Shown piece after piece: positions 33,731-43,867 of a stretch of DNA of 61,775 nucleotides. How positions within the stretch are numbered: the stretch's first letter is position 1; every line of letters starts with the position of its first letter. The stretch spans positions 1-61,775 of the forward strand of contig JAAFJG010000023.1 of assembly GCA_013298075.1 (NCBI GenBank), read 5' to 3'. A program made the translations under genes and the position numbers. Under the pieces are notes generated by a model that saw only the letters and a list, made by a program, of their open reading frames with translations, was not told the origin of the DNA and did not search any database. Origin of the DNA: Cytophagales bacterium. GTDB lineage: Bacteria > Bacteroidota > Bacteroidia > Cytophagales > Microscillaceae.

Positions 33731-34546
33731 TTAAACAGACACATTATTTTCTCTCAACGCATCATTCAAAGAAGTTTTTAAGTCCGTAGAGGCTTTCCTT
33801 TGTCCAATAATCAATGCACAAGGTACATTATACTCGCCTGCAGGGAATTTTTTGGTAAAACTACCAGGTATTACAACCGATCTTTCAGGTACATAACCAA
33901 TATATTCGACAGGTTTTTCTTGGGTTACATCAATGATTTTTGAGCTACTTGTCAGCACTACATTTGCCCCCAAAACTGCTTCTTTTCCTACTCTTACGCC
34001 CTCAACTACAATGCAACGTGAGCCAATAAAAGCACCGTCCTCGATAATAACAGGAGCAGCCTGCACAGGTTCTAACACGCCACCAATACCTACTCCACCG
34101 CTTAAATGCACATTTTTTCCGATTTGGGCGCATGAGCCAACGGTTGCCCACGTATCGACCATAGTGCCACTATCTACATAAGCACCAATATTCACATAAG
34201 ATGGCATCAAAATCACGCCACTTGCCAAAAAAGCCCCATAACGAGCCACTGCAGGCGGTACAACTCTTACTCCTAATTGTGCGTATTGTTTTTTTAGAGG
34301 CATTTTATCGTGATATTCAAAAATTCCGACTTCTTGCGTTTGCATTTGTCTGATTGGAAAATATAAAATAACGGCTTTTTTTATCCATTCATTGACTTGC
34401 CATTGTCCGTTAGCCGTAGGTTCTGCTACTCTCAACATACCTCTATCTAATTGCTGTATCACACCAAAAATAATTTCTTGTGTTTGTTTTTCTTGTAAAA
34501 GTGAGCGGTCTTGCCACGCATTTTCGATAACAGTTTTTAATTCCAT
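33731..34546 (-). CDS. dapD: Tetrahydrodipicolinate N-succinyltransferase
   Basis: 271 residues from the ATG at 34546, the normal length for DapD; the open frame continues 19 codons upstream, but MELKTVIENAWQDR is the family start. The N-terminal helical domain is followed by left-handed beta-helix hexapeptide repeats (about 100-205: GVILMPSYVNIGAYVDSGTM, SCAQIGKNVHLSGGVGIGGV, EDGAFIGSRCIVVEGVRVG). It transfers succinyl from succinyl-CoA in lysine and meso-diaminopimelate synthesis, so it also supplies peptidoglycan precursors. Other dap genes are not adjacent. It is divergent from the NlpC/P60 gene. Confidence 0.96.
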   Translation of the reverse strand: MELKTVIENAWQDRSLLQEKQTQEIIFGVIQQLDRGMLRVAEPTANGQWQVNEWIKKAVILYFPIRQMQTQEVGIFEYHDKMPLKKQYAQLGVRVVPPAVARYGAFLASGVILMPSYVNIGAYVDSGTMVDTWATVGSCAQIGKNVHLSGGVGIGGVLEPVQAAPVIIEDGAFIGSRCIVVEGVRVGKEAVLGANVVLTSSSKIIDVTQEKPVEYIGYVPERSVVIPGSFTKKFPAGEYNVPCALIIGQRKASTDLKTSLNDALRENNVSV

Positions 34547-34608
34547 TGTAAACAAATATGTAAATTTGATTACAAAAGTAATATTTTTATACGAAAAGAA
34601 CAAATTTT

Positions 34609-34640
34609 TTTGGTATAAAAAGAAAAATTATCTATATTTG
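34609..34640 (+). promoter_or_regulatory. Promoter of the NlpC/P60 gene
   Basis: TTTG at 34609-34612 and TATATTTG at 34633-34640 are separated by exactly 20 bases, a very good match to the Bacteroidota -33/-7 promoter. The ATG at 34688 is about 40 bases past the predicted start site. Confidence 0.7.
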
Positions 34641-34687
34641 CAATTCAATATTTTATAAATTTTTAAAAAATTATCTTTTTTACGAAA

Positions 34688-35251
34688 ATGTTTCATTTAT
34701 TTTTAAGTCTTTTTATAAGTTTTACTTATCCAAATTCAAATGCTATCAAACACCTAAAAAATACAGAAATCTTAAAAGACTCTGTCAAAGCACAACGAAA
34801 AATCGAGGTCGAGCAGGCAGCTGCCTGTGGAGAAGATGATTCTGAAAAATTAAAAGTGAATAGAATTATTGCTCGCCAAGATAGTATTATTACTTTTGCT
34901 TCGCAATATTTAGGACTGAGATATGTGTGGGGAGGAACGCAACCTACAGGTTTTGATTGTTCAGGATATGCAATGTATGTATACAAAAAATTTGGGTATA
35001 ATTTGCCAAGAGTTTCGGGAGCGCAAGTGCAATTAGGCAAAGAAGTTACTGAAAAAGAGGCACAGGCGGGAGATTTAGCGTACTATGGTTATGGCGGTTA
35101 TTATTCGCACACAGCGATTGTATATGATAGAGATCCAAAATTAGGCGTGAGAGTTATCCATGCAACTTTATGGGGAGTGGCTATTACTAATTTACATTTT
35201 GACCCTTATAGTGGACATAAATTATTAAATTTGAAAAGAATTATTGAATAA
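34688..35251 (+). CDS. NlpC/P60 cell-wall endopeptidase
   Basis: 187 residues. A short hydrophobic N-terminus (FHLFLSLFISF) acts as signal peptide. The catalytic domain (about 65-187) has YVWGGTQPTGFDCSGY (nucleophile Cys91), YYSHTAIVYD (His141) and VRVIHATLWG (His158), the Cys-His-His triad of NlpC/P60 enzymes. These cleave peptide bonds within peptidoglycan stem peptides. Transcribed alone, with an identifiable promoter at 34609-34640. Confidence 0.93.
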   Translation: MFHLFLSLFISFTYPNSNAIKHLKNTEILKDSVKAQRKIEVEQAAACGEDDSEKLKVNRIIARQDSIITFASQYLGLRYVWGGTQPTGFDCSGYAMYVYKKFGYNLPRVSGAQVQLGKEVTEKEAQAGDLAYYGYGGYYSHTAIVYDRDPKLGVRVIHATLWGVAITNLHFDPYSGHKLLNLKRIIE

Positions 35252-35468
35252 AAAGTTTACTTTATAAACAATATTCAAAAAAACAAACATTTTTTTTGAA
35301 TATCAAAAATATTCTCACCAATTTATAAAAATTTATCTAACAAAATTTATTACAGATTGTTTTAAGGGTATGGTTTGAACTTGGTGATTTGATAGTCAGA
35401 TTTATATTTGATTATTTATCAATTTTAAACTCAATAATTTCATTTTCAAAATAAAAAAAAGAAAAATT

Positions 35469-36206
35469 ATGGCTGTTGTTCCGTATAAAGAAAAAAATAC
35501 TTCTAAAAAAAGTCAAGTAGCAGAAATGTTTGATAATATTTCTCCCAAATACGATTTTTTAAACCATTTTTTAAGTTTAGGCATAGATATCTGGTGGCGA
35601 AAAACGGCTCTCAAAAGATTAAAAAGATATTTGAAAGGTAAAAATATTGAAAACTTATTAGATGTAGCCACAGGAACTGGTGATTTTGCCTTAGAAGCAC
35701 ATACAATATTAGCCCCTAAAAAAATCATTGGCGTAGATATTTCTGAAGGAATGTTGTCCTTTGGCTATCCAAAAATAGAAAAAAGAGGAATCAAAAATAT
35801 TATGAGTTTGGAAGTTGGTGATTCTGAAAATTTAAGATTTGAAGACAATTCTTTTGATGTGGTGATTGTTGCTTTTGGCGTAAGAAATTTTGAAAATTTA
35901 GAAAAAGGTTTGGCAAATATTTTTAGAGTATTAAAACCAAATGGTTATTTGTTGGTTTTAGAATTTTCGAAACCTAAAATTTTTCCACTCAAACAATTTT
36001 ATCAACTTTATTTTACTTCAATATTACCTATGGTAGGGCGTTTTGTTTCCAAAGATAATGCGGCTTATACGTATTTGCCCGAATCGGTGCAGGCATTTCC
36101 TGATGGATACGAGTTTATCGATATTTTATTGGGCATAGAATTTAGAAACGTAGAATGTCGTACTTTAACTGCAGGAGTTTGCTCTGCTTATTATGCACAA
36201 AAATAA
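35469..36206 (+). CDS. ubiE: Demethylmenaquinone methyltransferase
   Basis: 245 residues. A class I SAM methyltransferase with the UbiE/MenG signature: FDNISPKYDFLNHFLSLGID near the N-terminus, LLDVATGTGDFALEA (SAM motif I), VGDSENLRFEDNSFDVV, AFGVRNFENLEKGL, and LEFSKP. It carries out the final methylation in menaquinone synthesis, the only quinone expected in most Bacteroidota, so menG is an equally fitting name. No other men genes are near. Confidence 0.95.
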   Translation: MAVVPYKEKNTSKKSQVAEMFDNISPKYDFLNHFLSLGIDIWWRKTALKRLKRYLKGKNIENLLDVATGTGDFALEAHTILAPKKIIGVDISEGMLSFGYPKIEKRGIKNIMSLEVGDSENLRFEDNSFDVVIVAFGVRNFENLEKGLANIFRVLKPNGYLLVLEFSKPKIFPLKQFYQLYFTSILPMVGRFVSKDNAAYTYLPESVQAFPDGYEFIDILLGIEFRNVECRTLTAGVCSAYYAQK

Positions 36207-36264
36207 AGAGATTTTGAGTATGATTTTTGTGGAAATTGTACTCAAATTTTTATGTTAATTTTCT

Positions 36265-36462
36265 TGAAATATCAAAATTATTTATAATTTTATTCTGTAT
36301 GAATAGAAATGGTATTTATGCTATGTATTAAAAAAAATATCAATTAAAAAAATAGAGAGGTTTCTGCTATGGTCAATGATTAAATTTTTTATTATCCTCC
36401 ATACAAATTTGGAGACATTCAAAAAAAAAAAATCTGCACAAACTTTTTAGGATCGGATTTTA
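36265..36462 (-). repeat. CCTCCAGAT-hairpin repeat, copy C
   Basis: Inverted relative to copy B. Contains TTATTATCCTCCATACAAAT and a degenerate arm TTTGGAGAC, with the distal portion TAATTTTATTCTGTATGAAT / GAATAGAAATGGTATTTATG. It fills most of the gap 36207-36664 between two convergent genes. The rest of the gap is AT-rich with no feature seen. Confidence 0.7.
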
Positions 36463-36664
36463 AATAATGTAAACACTAAAAAAAGTAAATATAAAATTAA
36501 AATTATTCTATTTTTTAGTTATTTAGTTTGTCTATCACTAAGCCATTTTTTGCAGTGATAACATTTTTTATATCTCAAAAATAAATAAAATAAAAAGTTT
36601 ACATTATTATTTTCTCGATCCTTAAGTTTTAATATTATAAAAAATTGTTTGTATTTACAACCAT

Positions 36665-37426
36665 TTAGGTTTTATCATTCATCAATAATTGATTTGCTTC
36701 CTCATTTATTTTTTCAGCAATTTGTACTATTTCGTTCCAAATTTGATTAAATTTTTCTCCTAATAAAGTACTTTGAATATCTTGTCGGATTGTATCTAAC
36801 CATATTCGATAAAAATCATCAAATTTTATTTTTTTTTGAGGAATTTCTATTAAAATTTTTTCGGCTGTTTTTTGGATAGATTTTACGCCAATTTGAAAGA
36901 AAAATTGTTGTAAATCTGTCATTTTATTGGTATAAGTTTGTATAAAATCTTTGAAAGGCAACAGATTATCGTTGTCTTTATTGGTTTTAAAAAATAATCC
37001 TTGCAAACCTTTGGAGAAAAAATTAATAGATTGCCAACCTTGTTCTATCCAATATTTCCAATAATTTTCGGTAGATGTTTTACTTTTATTTGTTAATTCT
37101 TCATATATTTCAAAACTAAACATATCACTTAAAATTTGTTGATATTTATCTGTATTTAAAATTTTTGCGATAGATTCTATGCCAACTGCATTGCTATTGG
37201 CAATTTTATCGATAGGTTTCCAAACTTCTTTTAAATAATGAATCGTTTTTTTATCATTTATCCAAGGCATAAAATAGTAAACATACCATTGTGCAGGCGT
37301 AAACGGAATTGATTTGCTATTTTGGTTATCATTATTTTCAATGATATTATTTTTTTCTTCCGTTTTTTCTTCTGAATGAGTGGTGATATTTGTCCAAACA
37401 TCAAAAAAAACTTTTGCAGAGTCCAT
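36665..37426 (-). CDS. Uncharacterised helical protein (remotely PhaE-like)
   Basis: 253 residues, soluble, almost entirely predicted helical and rich in Trp, Ile and Lys. An acidic low-complexity stretch (EEKTEEKNNIIENN) lies near residue 20. The C-terminal part (FDDFYRIWLDTIRQDIQSTL, GEKFNQIWNEI) has the flavour of PhaE, the non-catalytic subunit of class III polyhydroxyalkanoate synthases, but no phaC is nearby and I would not annotate it as such without a profile search. It is convergent with ubiE across repeat copy C. The 264 bases upstream (37427-37690) are A/T-rich with no feature seen. Confidence 0.65.
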   Translation of the reverse strand: MDSAKVFFDVWTNITTHSEEKTEEKNNIIENNDNQNSKSIPFTPAQWYVYYFMPWINDKKTIHYLKEVWKPIDKIANSNAVGIESIAKILNTDKYQQILSDMFSFEIYEELTNKSKTSTENYWKYWIEQGWQSINFFSKGLQGLFFKTNKDNDNLLPFKDFIQTYTNKMTDLQQFFFQIGVKSIQKTAEKILIEIPQKKIKFDDFYRIWLDTIRQDIQSTLLGEKFNQIWNEIVQIAEKINEEANQLLMNDKT

Positions 37427-37690
37427 TTTTATTTTTTATAATGTAAAAAAAGTTGTGATTATTTTTAACTAAAAAATAAAGATTTTTTTTAAATATTTTT
37501 AAAATAGCAATGCTAATATTTTGAAAATATTATTTTATTTTATGTTATTTTCTAATTGTCCACAAAATTAAAAAATTAAAAAATTAAAAGAAAAAAATAA
37601 ATGATATAATTTAAAAAAAAATAACTTTGAGAAAAAAAATTTGTTATTTTTTGTTATTTTTTTGTATTTTTTTTAGATTTAGTGCCTTAC

Positions 37691-39319
37691 TTATTTTTTT
37701 TGTTCATTACCAATCGCCAAAATTTTAAATTCAACTCTACGATTTTTAGTTCTACCGTATTCTGTGGTATTGGCTAAAATAGGTTGCTTTGAACCAAAAC
37801 CTGAAAGTTTAATTCGGTCTTGTTTAACACCTTGCTCAATTAAGAATTTTTTAATTGCCTCTGAACGTTCATTAGAGAGTTTGAGATTTGCGTCTTCTGA
37901 TATACCGATATTGCAAGCATGTCCTTGTATTTCTATTTTTACTCCTCTAAATTTTTGCATCATTACAGCAATTTGTTCCAATCTATTTTTAGTAGAACGA
38001 TTAATATCAGCACTTACATAATAAAAATAAGCAGGGTTTTTAAATATTTTTAAATCCTCTTCTGTTGGAATAAGTATAACAATATCATCTCTGGGAACGG
38101 CTTTTTTATTGATAGTCGTTACCGAAACTACTTCTTTTGTCCTTACATTTATTTTGGCAACGTTTGTAAATACACTATCTACACCCAATTCTTTAAATTG
38201 TTTTTCGATAACAGTTGTATCATTGATGAACTCATCTTTGATTTCTTCGATAGGTTTTACACGACATTTTTTACCAAATTTTGCACCGATTGTAAATTCT
38301 ATTGCGCCATTTCCCAATGAATTAAGATTTTTAGAAGCAGCTAAATCATAAGAAAATCCTACAAAAAGGTTCTTTTGATGCACTTCTAAACCCATTGCAA
38401 CCGCTCCATTCAAATCATAATAAGCCCCCAAGCCAATTTTACTTTCTTCCAAAAAACCGGGCTGGTCGTTGATATGATAGTAACCCATTGCCCCAAAACG
38501 TCCTTGTTTGGTGGTTTGATCTTGAATCCAACGAAAATTAGGCATCAGTGAAATATTATCAGCGACAGCCCAATCATAGCCTGCGGTTGCGATAAAAATC
38601 AAAGGCAAATTACTTTTTTCTGAAAAAAACGAAACATTGGGTTGAGTAAGATTTTGTATGGCAAGTCCTGCAAAAAATTTCTGTCTTCCACAACTATCAG
38701 CCGTATAATATTGTATCCCAAAATTAGCATTAAAAAAACCTTTGGTATCATTTCCAATATTTTCATTGATAGGCAAAGCCGCAATAAACATCGGAAAAGC
38801 ACCATTTTGCCATTGTGAGCCTGTGGTTAATGCCGTAAAATTAAGTTGTTTTTGATAATATCCTGCTTGTACGCCCAAACTTAAATAAGATTTATAATCA
38901 TTTTCGCTATTTGGTTTGAGTTCAAAATTTTTCGCAAAAGTAAAATTCCCGCCTGTTGTTTTCAATACGCCCGAATTACCGACTTGATCCTGAAGCAACG
39001 AAATTCCAAAAGCTCCCCAACGTTTATTATTCCGAAAATAAGGCATAAATCCCGAAAACATAGGCGTTACATAAGATTCTCCAAAACCAATAAATTGGTT
39101 TCTATAATTTAAAGTTACCTGACTTTGATTAAAACCTCCAATCATTGCAGGATTAGTTTGCAAAGGATTCAGATTAAATTGCGTAAATTGTACGTTTTGA
39201 GCCTCAATAAATTGATAAATAATTTGTAGATGTAACAAAATCACAATAAATTTATATTTTTTTATAAATTGTTGAATAATAAACAGATATTTATTGGATA
39301 GTATAAAATTGATTTTCAT
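37691..39319 (-). CDS. PorP/SprF-like outer-membrane protein fused to an OmpA domain
   Basis: 542 residues. After a signal region (1-41, ending IYQFIEAQ), residues about 42-350 are a PorP/SprF-type barrel: VQFTQFNLNPLQTNPAMIGG, NYRNQFIGFG, LGAYYDLNGAVAMGLEVHQK. PorP/SprF proteins associate with the type IX secretion and gliding machinery. Residues about 420-535 are an OmpA/MotB peptidoglycan-binding domain with IEIQGHACNIG, LKLSNERSEAIKKFL and GFGSKQP...GRTKNRRVEF. The fusion would tether the barrel to the cell wall. Transcribed alone. Confidence 0.92.
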   Translation of the reverse strand: MKINFILSNKYLFIIQQFIKKYKFIVILLHLQIIYQFIEAQNVQFTQFNLNPLQTNPAMIGGFNQSQVTLNYRNQFIGFGESYVTPMFSGFMPYFRNNKRWGAFGISLLQDQVGNSGVLKTTGGNFTFAKNFELKPNSENDYKSYLSLGVQAGYYQKQLNFTALTTGSQWQNGAFPMFIAALPINENIGNDTKGFFNANFGIQYYTADSCGRQKFFAGLAIQNLTQPNVSFFSEKSNLPLIFIATAGYDWAVADNISLMPNFRWIQDQTTKQGRFGAMGYYHINDQPGFLEESKIGLGAYYDLNGAVAMGLEVHQKNLFVGFSYDLAASKNLNSLGNGAIEFTIGAKFGKKCRVKPIEEIKDEFINDTTVIEKQFKELGVDSVFTNVAKINVRTKEVVSVTTINKKAVPRDDIVILIPTEEDLKIFKNPAYFYYVSADINRSTKNRLEQIAVMMQKFRGVKIEIQGHACNIGISEDANLKLSNERSEAIKKFLIEQGVKQDRIKLSGFGSKQPILANTTEYGRTKNRRVEFKILAIGNEQKK

Positions 39320-39694
39320 ATGGTGATATTATAATATCGCATCAAAAAAAATTTTATTTTGCGATTTTTGTTATTATTTTTGTGTTGTTAATTAAGTAAA
39401 CAATGCTATTTAAACGCCTAAATGTTATAATTTTCATTTACTATACATATAAAAATAACATTTTTTGTGCCAATTTGATATATACAGCAAAATCATTCTT
39501 ATTAAATTAAAATATAAATTACTTTACAAAATACAAAATACTTGCAAATGTAATTAAATTGTGTTTATATTCAAAAAAATATCACTTTATTTCTTTAACG
39601 TTTTTTAGGTGGTTTTGTTTCGTTTGTTGTATGAATAAAATAAATAACATAATTTTAACGAAAATAGTATGAAAATATAAAATTATCAATAAAA

Positions 39695-39900
39695 ACTTTA
39701 ATTCTTAGGAAGTTTGTGCCGAAAATAAAAATATTTTTTTCAAATATTTTTTTTGAATTACCTCCAGATTTATCCGGAGGACACTAAAAAATTCAATCGA
39801 AATCTCTGATTTTTTCAAATTGTTTTTTTTTAAATAAATGGCATAAATATCATTTCTATTTCATACAAAATAAAATTATACCTACAATAATTTCTAATGA
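39695..39900 (+). repeat. CCTCCAGAT-hairpin repeat, copy D
   Basis: Same orientation as copy B: TTCTTAGGAAGTTTGTGCCG, then CCTCCAGATTTATCCGGAGG, then AATGGCATAAATATCATTTC and ATAAAATTATACCTACAATA. It lies in the 680-base gap between the divergent PorP-OmpA and META-lipoprotein genes. The remainder of the gap is AT-rich without a recognisable feature. Confidence 0.75.
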
Positions 39901-40002
39901 ACCAGTATTTTTTTTATTTATATTTCTTAATTTTATTGTAATAATTTTTTTATTTTGAGTAATATCTTTAAAAACTTATACCACTTAAATTCTTCATCTA
40001 AA

Positions 40003-40809
40003 ATGAAAAATATAACTTTTGTCCTTGTTTTGTTTATATGTTTTTCTCTATTTTTTTTTGCATGCACCCAACAAAAAAATAAAGAATTAACAAATAAAAA
40101 TCTAATAAATAAAGAGATGTCAATATCAAAACAACCGTTTTTAAATCTATATCTTACACCTGAACCTACTAAAAATTCAAGTAGAAAACCTGCTTATATT
40201 GTATTTATAAGTAATACTAATTTTACGGGTAGTGATGGTTGTAATACATTTTGGGGAGCTTATAAATATGATAATAAACAAGGTTTTACCATTCGAAGTG
40301 TAAAACAAACAGAATTAAAATGTAGAGAAAATCATAAAGTTTTTTCCCCTTATTTTATGCAAAAGAAAACTTTTGAAATAAAAAATAACACTTTTATTTT
40401 GTATGATAAAGACAAAAAAGAAACCGAAAAATTATATTTTTTTAAAGATACAAAAAGCGAAAAAATATTATTAGGAGATTGGACTTTCAAAGAAAGTAGC
40501 ACCCAAAAATTTACGCATCTGGAAAAAACAGACAAACGAATACATATCAATTTTTTGAGTAATCAAGATTTTGAAATCTATTGTAATAAAGATGCAGAAA
40601 ATAAAAAATTTGTCTATTTTAGTGGCGTTTTCAATGCAGATAAAAATAATCTTATTCTTTTTAAATCTGTTGAAAGAATTATTTCTCTTTTGCCTGATGA
40701 GGAAGATATGCGTATCGCTTTTCCACTGAAAAACCCTAAAAGTTGGACAATAAAAGATGAAAAACTGATAATAAATACAGAAGAAAGTACTTTTATTTTT
40801 GAGAAATAA
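40003..40809 (+). CDS. META-domain lipoprotein
   Basis: 268 residues from the ATG at 40003, which starts a good lipoprotein signal (LFICFSLFFFAC, Cys21); an upstream in-frame start would bury it. The segment SNTNFTGSDGCNTFWGAYKY, followed by VKQTELKCRE, fits the META/HslJ domain (G-x-x-G-C-N-x-x-x-G-x-Y). A second half of similar size (LGDWTFKESSTQKF...IHINFLSNQDFE) may be a lipocalin-like strand domain. Probably periplasmic; the function of such proteins is poorly known. A strong terminator follows. Confidence 0.75.
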   Translation: MKNITFVLVLFICFSLFFFACTQQKNKELTNKNLINKEMSISKQPFLNLYLTPEPTKNSSRKPAYIVFISNTNFTGSDGCNTFWGAYKYDNKQGFTIRSVKQTELKCRENHKVFSPYFMQKKTFEIKNNTFILYDKDKKETEKLYFFKDTKSEKILLGDWTFKESSTQKFTHLEKTDKRIHINFLSNQDFEIYCNKDAENKKFVYFSGVFNADKNNLILFKSVERIISLLPDEEDMRIAFPLKNPKSWTIKDEKLIINTEESTFIFEK

Positions 40810-40849
40810 ATTCAAAAATCACTTATTTTTTTTAGGTTGATATTTTTAT

Positions 40850-40886
40850 TCTTATAAACTTTTTAGAAGTTTATAAGAGTTTTTTG
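40850..40886 (+). terminator. Terminator after the META lipoprotein gene
   Basis: TCTTATAAACT and AGTTTATAAGA form an 11 bp stem with a 7-base loop, followed by GTTTTTTG, about 40 bases past the stop. Confidence 0.85.
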
Positions 40887-41102
40887 TAGAATCTATTCCA
40901 ATCAATCTAACAAAAAAATAAATAAAACCAATAAAAAAAGCAACCTTTTTCATAAATCAATCTCTACTTTAAAAAAAACATCAATTTACTTATTTTTTTC
41001 CTCTCTTGAAAATACATTACTAATTTTCATTCTTTTCTCATTTTTATGTTGCAAAATAAGTAATTTTGTTTATTTTTGCAGTTGAAAAATTATCTTACTT
41101 GT

Positions 41103-43835
41103 ATGTTTATATCTAAAAAATATTTTCTATTTTTATTTTTTTGCTTGATAATGCCTTATTTATCCGCACAAACACCTATCAAAAAAGTAGTAAGTGATAC
41201 TATTAAATCAAAGAAAAAATTTACAGATACTATTCCCATTAAAAATACAGAAGGCATCGAAACTACGGTGGTTTATTCTGCAGAAGATTCTGTGGTAAGT
41301 GATTTTATAGAAGAAAAATTGTATCTTTATGGCAAAGCAAAAGTTATTTATGGTGATATAGATTTGGAAGCAAATAGCATTATTATCGACCAAAAAAATA
41401 AAATTGTTATGGCTCACGGTGGGCGAGATGTAAAAGACAGCACAGGAAAAAAAATAATAGGAAGACCTATTTTTAAACAAAAAGCAGACTTATACGAATC
41501 GGACACGATTAAATATAATATCCAAACACAAAAAGCCATTATCAAAGGAATTGCTACCAAACAAGGAGAGGGTTATGTGGTCGCAGAACGAGCAAAACGG
41601 AACGATAACCAAGAAATGTCTTTTGGTGGTACAAAATATACAACCTGTAATCAACGGCATCCGCATTGGTATATTTCCGCCACAAAAATAAAAATGATAC
41701 CGGGTAAAAAGATTGTTTCAGGTCCTTTTAATTTGGTAATTGCTGATATTCCAACACCTTTGGGTTTGCCTTTTGGTATGTTTCCATTTACAGAAACTCG
41801 AAAATCAGGAATTATTGTCCCTACTTATGGAGAGGCAGCAGACAGAGGTTTTTTCTTACGACAAGGTGGTTATTATTGGGCAGCGAGCAAATATGTAGCC
41901 GTCGAAGCGATGGGCGAAATTTATACCAATGGGAGTTGGGGTTTGACGTTTAATGTACCTTATAAAAAACGATATTTTTATAATGGCAATGCTTCTATTC
42001 AGTATTTTAAAACCTTTGGCAATAGAGATAATCCAGATTATTTTGAACGCACAGATTTTTGGGTTCGTTGGAGTCATCAACCCAGCCCAAGAGGAAAAGG
42101 AACATTTTCTGCAAGTGTAAATTTTGGTTCTTCTTCGTTTAATACACGTTCTTTTGACCCCAATAATCAAATTTCAAATACATTTAATTCTGATATTTCA
42201 TATAGCAATAGTTTTAATATTGGTATTTCTACCTTGACTTTGAGTGCAGCAATTCGCCAAAATCAAAACGTTAGAACCAATGAAATGAACATTACCGCAC
42301 CCGATTTAAACATTGCTATCAATCGAATTTATCCTTTTAAATCATTGAAAGCAGCTTTTATTCCTGAATTTATTCGTAAAATTAGCATCAATTATCAAAG
42401 TACTGCCGCACTCAAAATGAGTAATAAAAATTTGATTACTAACAATGCTTTTCCTTTTAAAACTTTAAATGGACGTGCTGCAGAAATTGACCCGATTACT
42501 CGTTTGGCTTTGACTCCTGATTTTAATGGTGCAAATTTGAATGATATTTTTAGGTTTGGAAAATTAGGAATTACGCATACTATTCCTATCAATACGACTA
42601 TAAAATTAAAAAATATTAGTTTAAATCCGAGCATTAATTATCAAGAAGCGTGGTTTTTTCAGAAGTTAGGTTATAGTTGGGAAGATGGTGGTTTTGGTAG
42701 GAGAGGAGTAATTGTGGACACAACCAAAGGTTTTACGAGAGTTATCAATTATTCTGCGTCTGCATCGGTAACGACTCGTATTTATGGTATTTTTCAATTT
42801 GGAAAAGATAAAAGAGTGCAAACAATTCGCCATACGATTGTTCCTACGGTTTCTATTGCGTATCAACCCGATTTTTCAGACCCAAAACACGGTTATTTTA
42901 CCAATGTTCAGGTGGATTCGACGGGAAGAAGACAATTTATGTCTAATTTTTATAACTTCGAACCTGCGGCTAACGTGAGCGTAAGGCAATCAGGCGTGAT
43001 AAATTTTGGACTTCAAAATATATTCGAAGCAAAAATAAAAGGAAAATCGGATACTGCACAAGCCAAAAAAGTAACTTTATTAGACAATGTTTCTATCAAT
43101 TCGAGTTATAATATGTCTGCAGATAGTATGAAAATTTCGCCTTTTTCTGTTTCGGCTCGTACAAAATTATTCAAAGTAGTCGATTTTAACTTTGGTGGCG
43201 TGGTCAATCCTTATCAATATGTGATGATAAGTAGAAATGAAATTACGGGAGTAGTTCAGCAACAAATTGTAGATAAATTGACGTGGAGAAATGGGAATTT
43301 GGGGCAATTACAAAATGCTAATATTTCGTTGGCTTTTGACCTCACGCCCAAAACTTACAAAGATAAAACTGCCAAAAAATTGCAAGAACAAAAGGATAAA
43401 TTAGATAAAGATAAATCAAAAACAGATAGAAAAGATGCCAACAAAGAAATTGTAAAACAAGTAAAACAAAATCCAAATGATTATGTAGATTTTGATATTC
43501 CTTGGGGTTTGCAAGTCAATTATAATGCGTCTTATACAAAAGTTGGTTTTAATGATATGATTCTTTCGCATCAAGTCAATTTTACAGGCAATGTTTCTTT
43601 GACTGATACTTGGAAAATGAATTTTCGTTCGGGGTATGATTTAACACAAAAAACACTTTCTTACACAAGTATTGATATGGTAAAAGATTTACATTGTTGG
43701 GAAATGCGTTTTTCTTGGGTTCCATTTGGTCGTTTTCAATCTTGGAATTTTGTTATCAATATCAAATCTTCTATGTTACAAGATTTGCGTTTGACAAGAC
43801 AAAGAAGCTTTTATGATAGAAATATTGCTTTTTAA
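41103..43835 (+). CDS. lptD: LPS-assembly outer-membrane protein LptD
   Basis: 910 residues from the ATG at 41103; an upstream TTG start would precede a clear signal peptide (FLFLFFCLIMPYLSAQ). The N-terminal OstA-like beta-jellyroll (about 70-190: LYLYGKAKVIYGDIDLEANS, YNIQTQKAIIKGIATKQGEG) is followed by TCNQRHPHWYISA and a large C-terminal barrel beginning PTPLGLPFGMFPF and ending in a terminal aromatic strand (SFYDRNIAF). LptD inserts lipopolysaccharide into the outer leaflet with LptE. Bacteroidota LptD proteins are of this length. Transcribed alone. Confidence 0.9.
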   Translation: MFISKKYFLFLFFCLIMPYLSAQTPIKKVVSDTIKSKKKFTDTIPIKNTEGIETTVVYSAEDSVVSDFIEEKLYLYGKAKVIYGDIDLEANSIIIDQKNKIVMAHGGRDVKDSTGKKIIGRPIFKQKADLYESDTIKYNIQTQKAIIKGIATKQGEGYVVAERAKRNDNQEMSFGGTKYTTCNQRHPHWYISATKIKMIPGKKIVSGPFNLVIADIPTPLGLPFGMFPFTETRKSGIIVPTYGEAADRGFFLRQGGYYWAASKYVAVEAMGEIYTNGSWGLTFNVPYKKRYFYNGNASIQYFKTFGNRDNPDYFERTDFWVRWSHQPSPRGKGTFSASVNFGSSSFNTRSFDPNNQISNTFNSDISYSNSFNIGISTLTLSAAIRQNQNVRTNEMNITAPDLNIAINRIYPFKSLKAAFIPEFIRKISINYQSTAALKMSNKNLITNNAFPFKTLNGRAAEIDPITRLALTPDFNGANLNDIFRFGKLGITHTIPINTTIKLKNISLNPSINYQEAWFFQKLGYSWEDGGFGRRGVIVDTTKGFTRVINYSASASVTTRIYGIFQFGKDKRVQTIRHTIVPTVSIAYQPDFSDPKHGYFTNVQVDSTGRRQFMSNFYNFEPAANVSVRQSGVINFGLQNIFEAKIKGKSDTAQAKKVTLLDNVSINSSYNMSADSMKISPFSVSARTKLFKVVDFNFGGVVNPYQYVMISRNEITGVVQQQIVDKLTWRNGNLGQLQNANISLAFDLTPKTYKDKTAKKLQEQKDKLDKDKSKTDRKDANKEIVKQVKQNPNDYVDFDIPWGLQVNYNASYTKVGFNDMILSHQVNFTGNVSLTDTWKMNFRSGYDLTQKTLSYTSIDMVKDLHCWEMRFSWVPFGRFQSWNFVINIKSSMLQDLRLTRQRSFYDRNIAF

Positions 43836-43867
43836 ACGTTTTTTATGGCTATTTATTTTTATAAATT

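Noticed and set aside
36665-37426. PhaE subunit of PHA synthase
   Set aside because: Only a weak C-terminal resemblance, and no phaC or other PHA gene nearby; kept as unknown.
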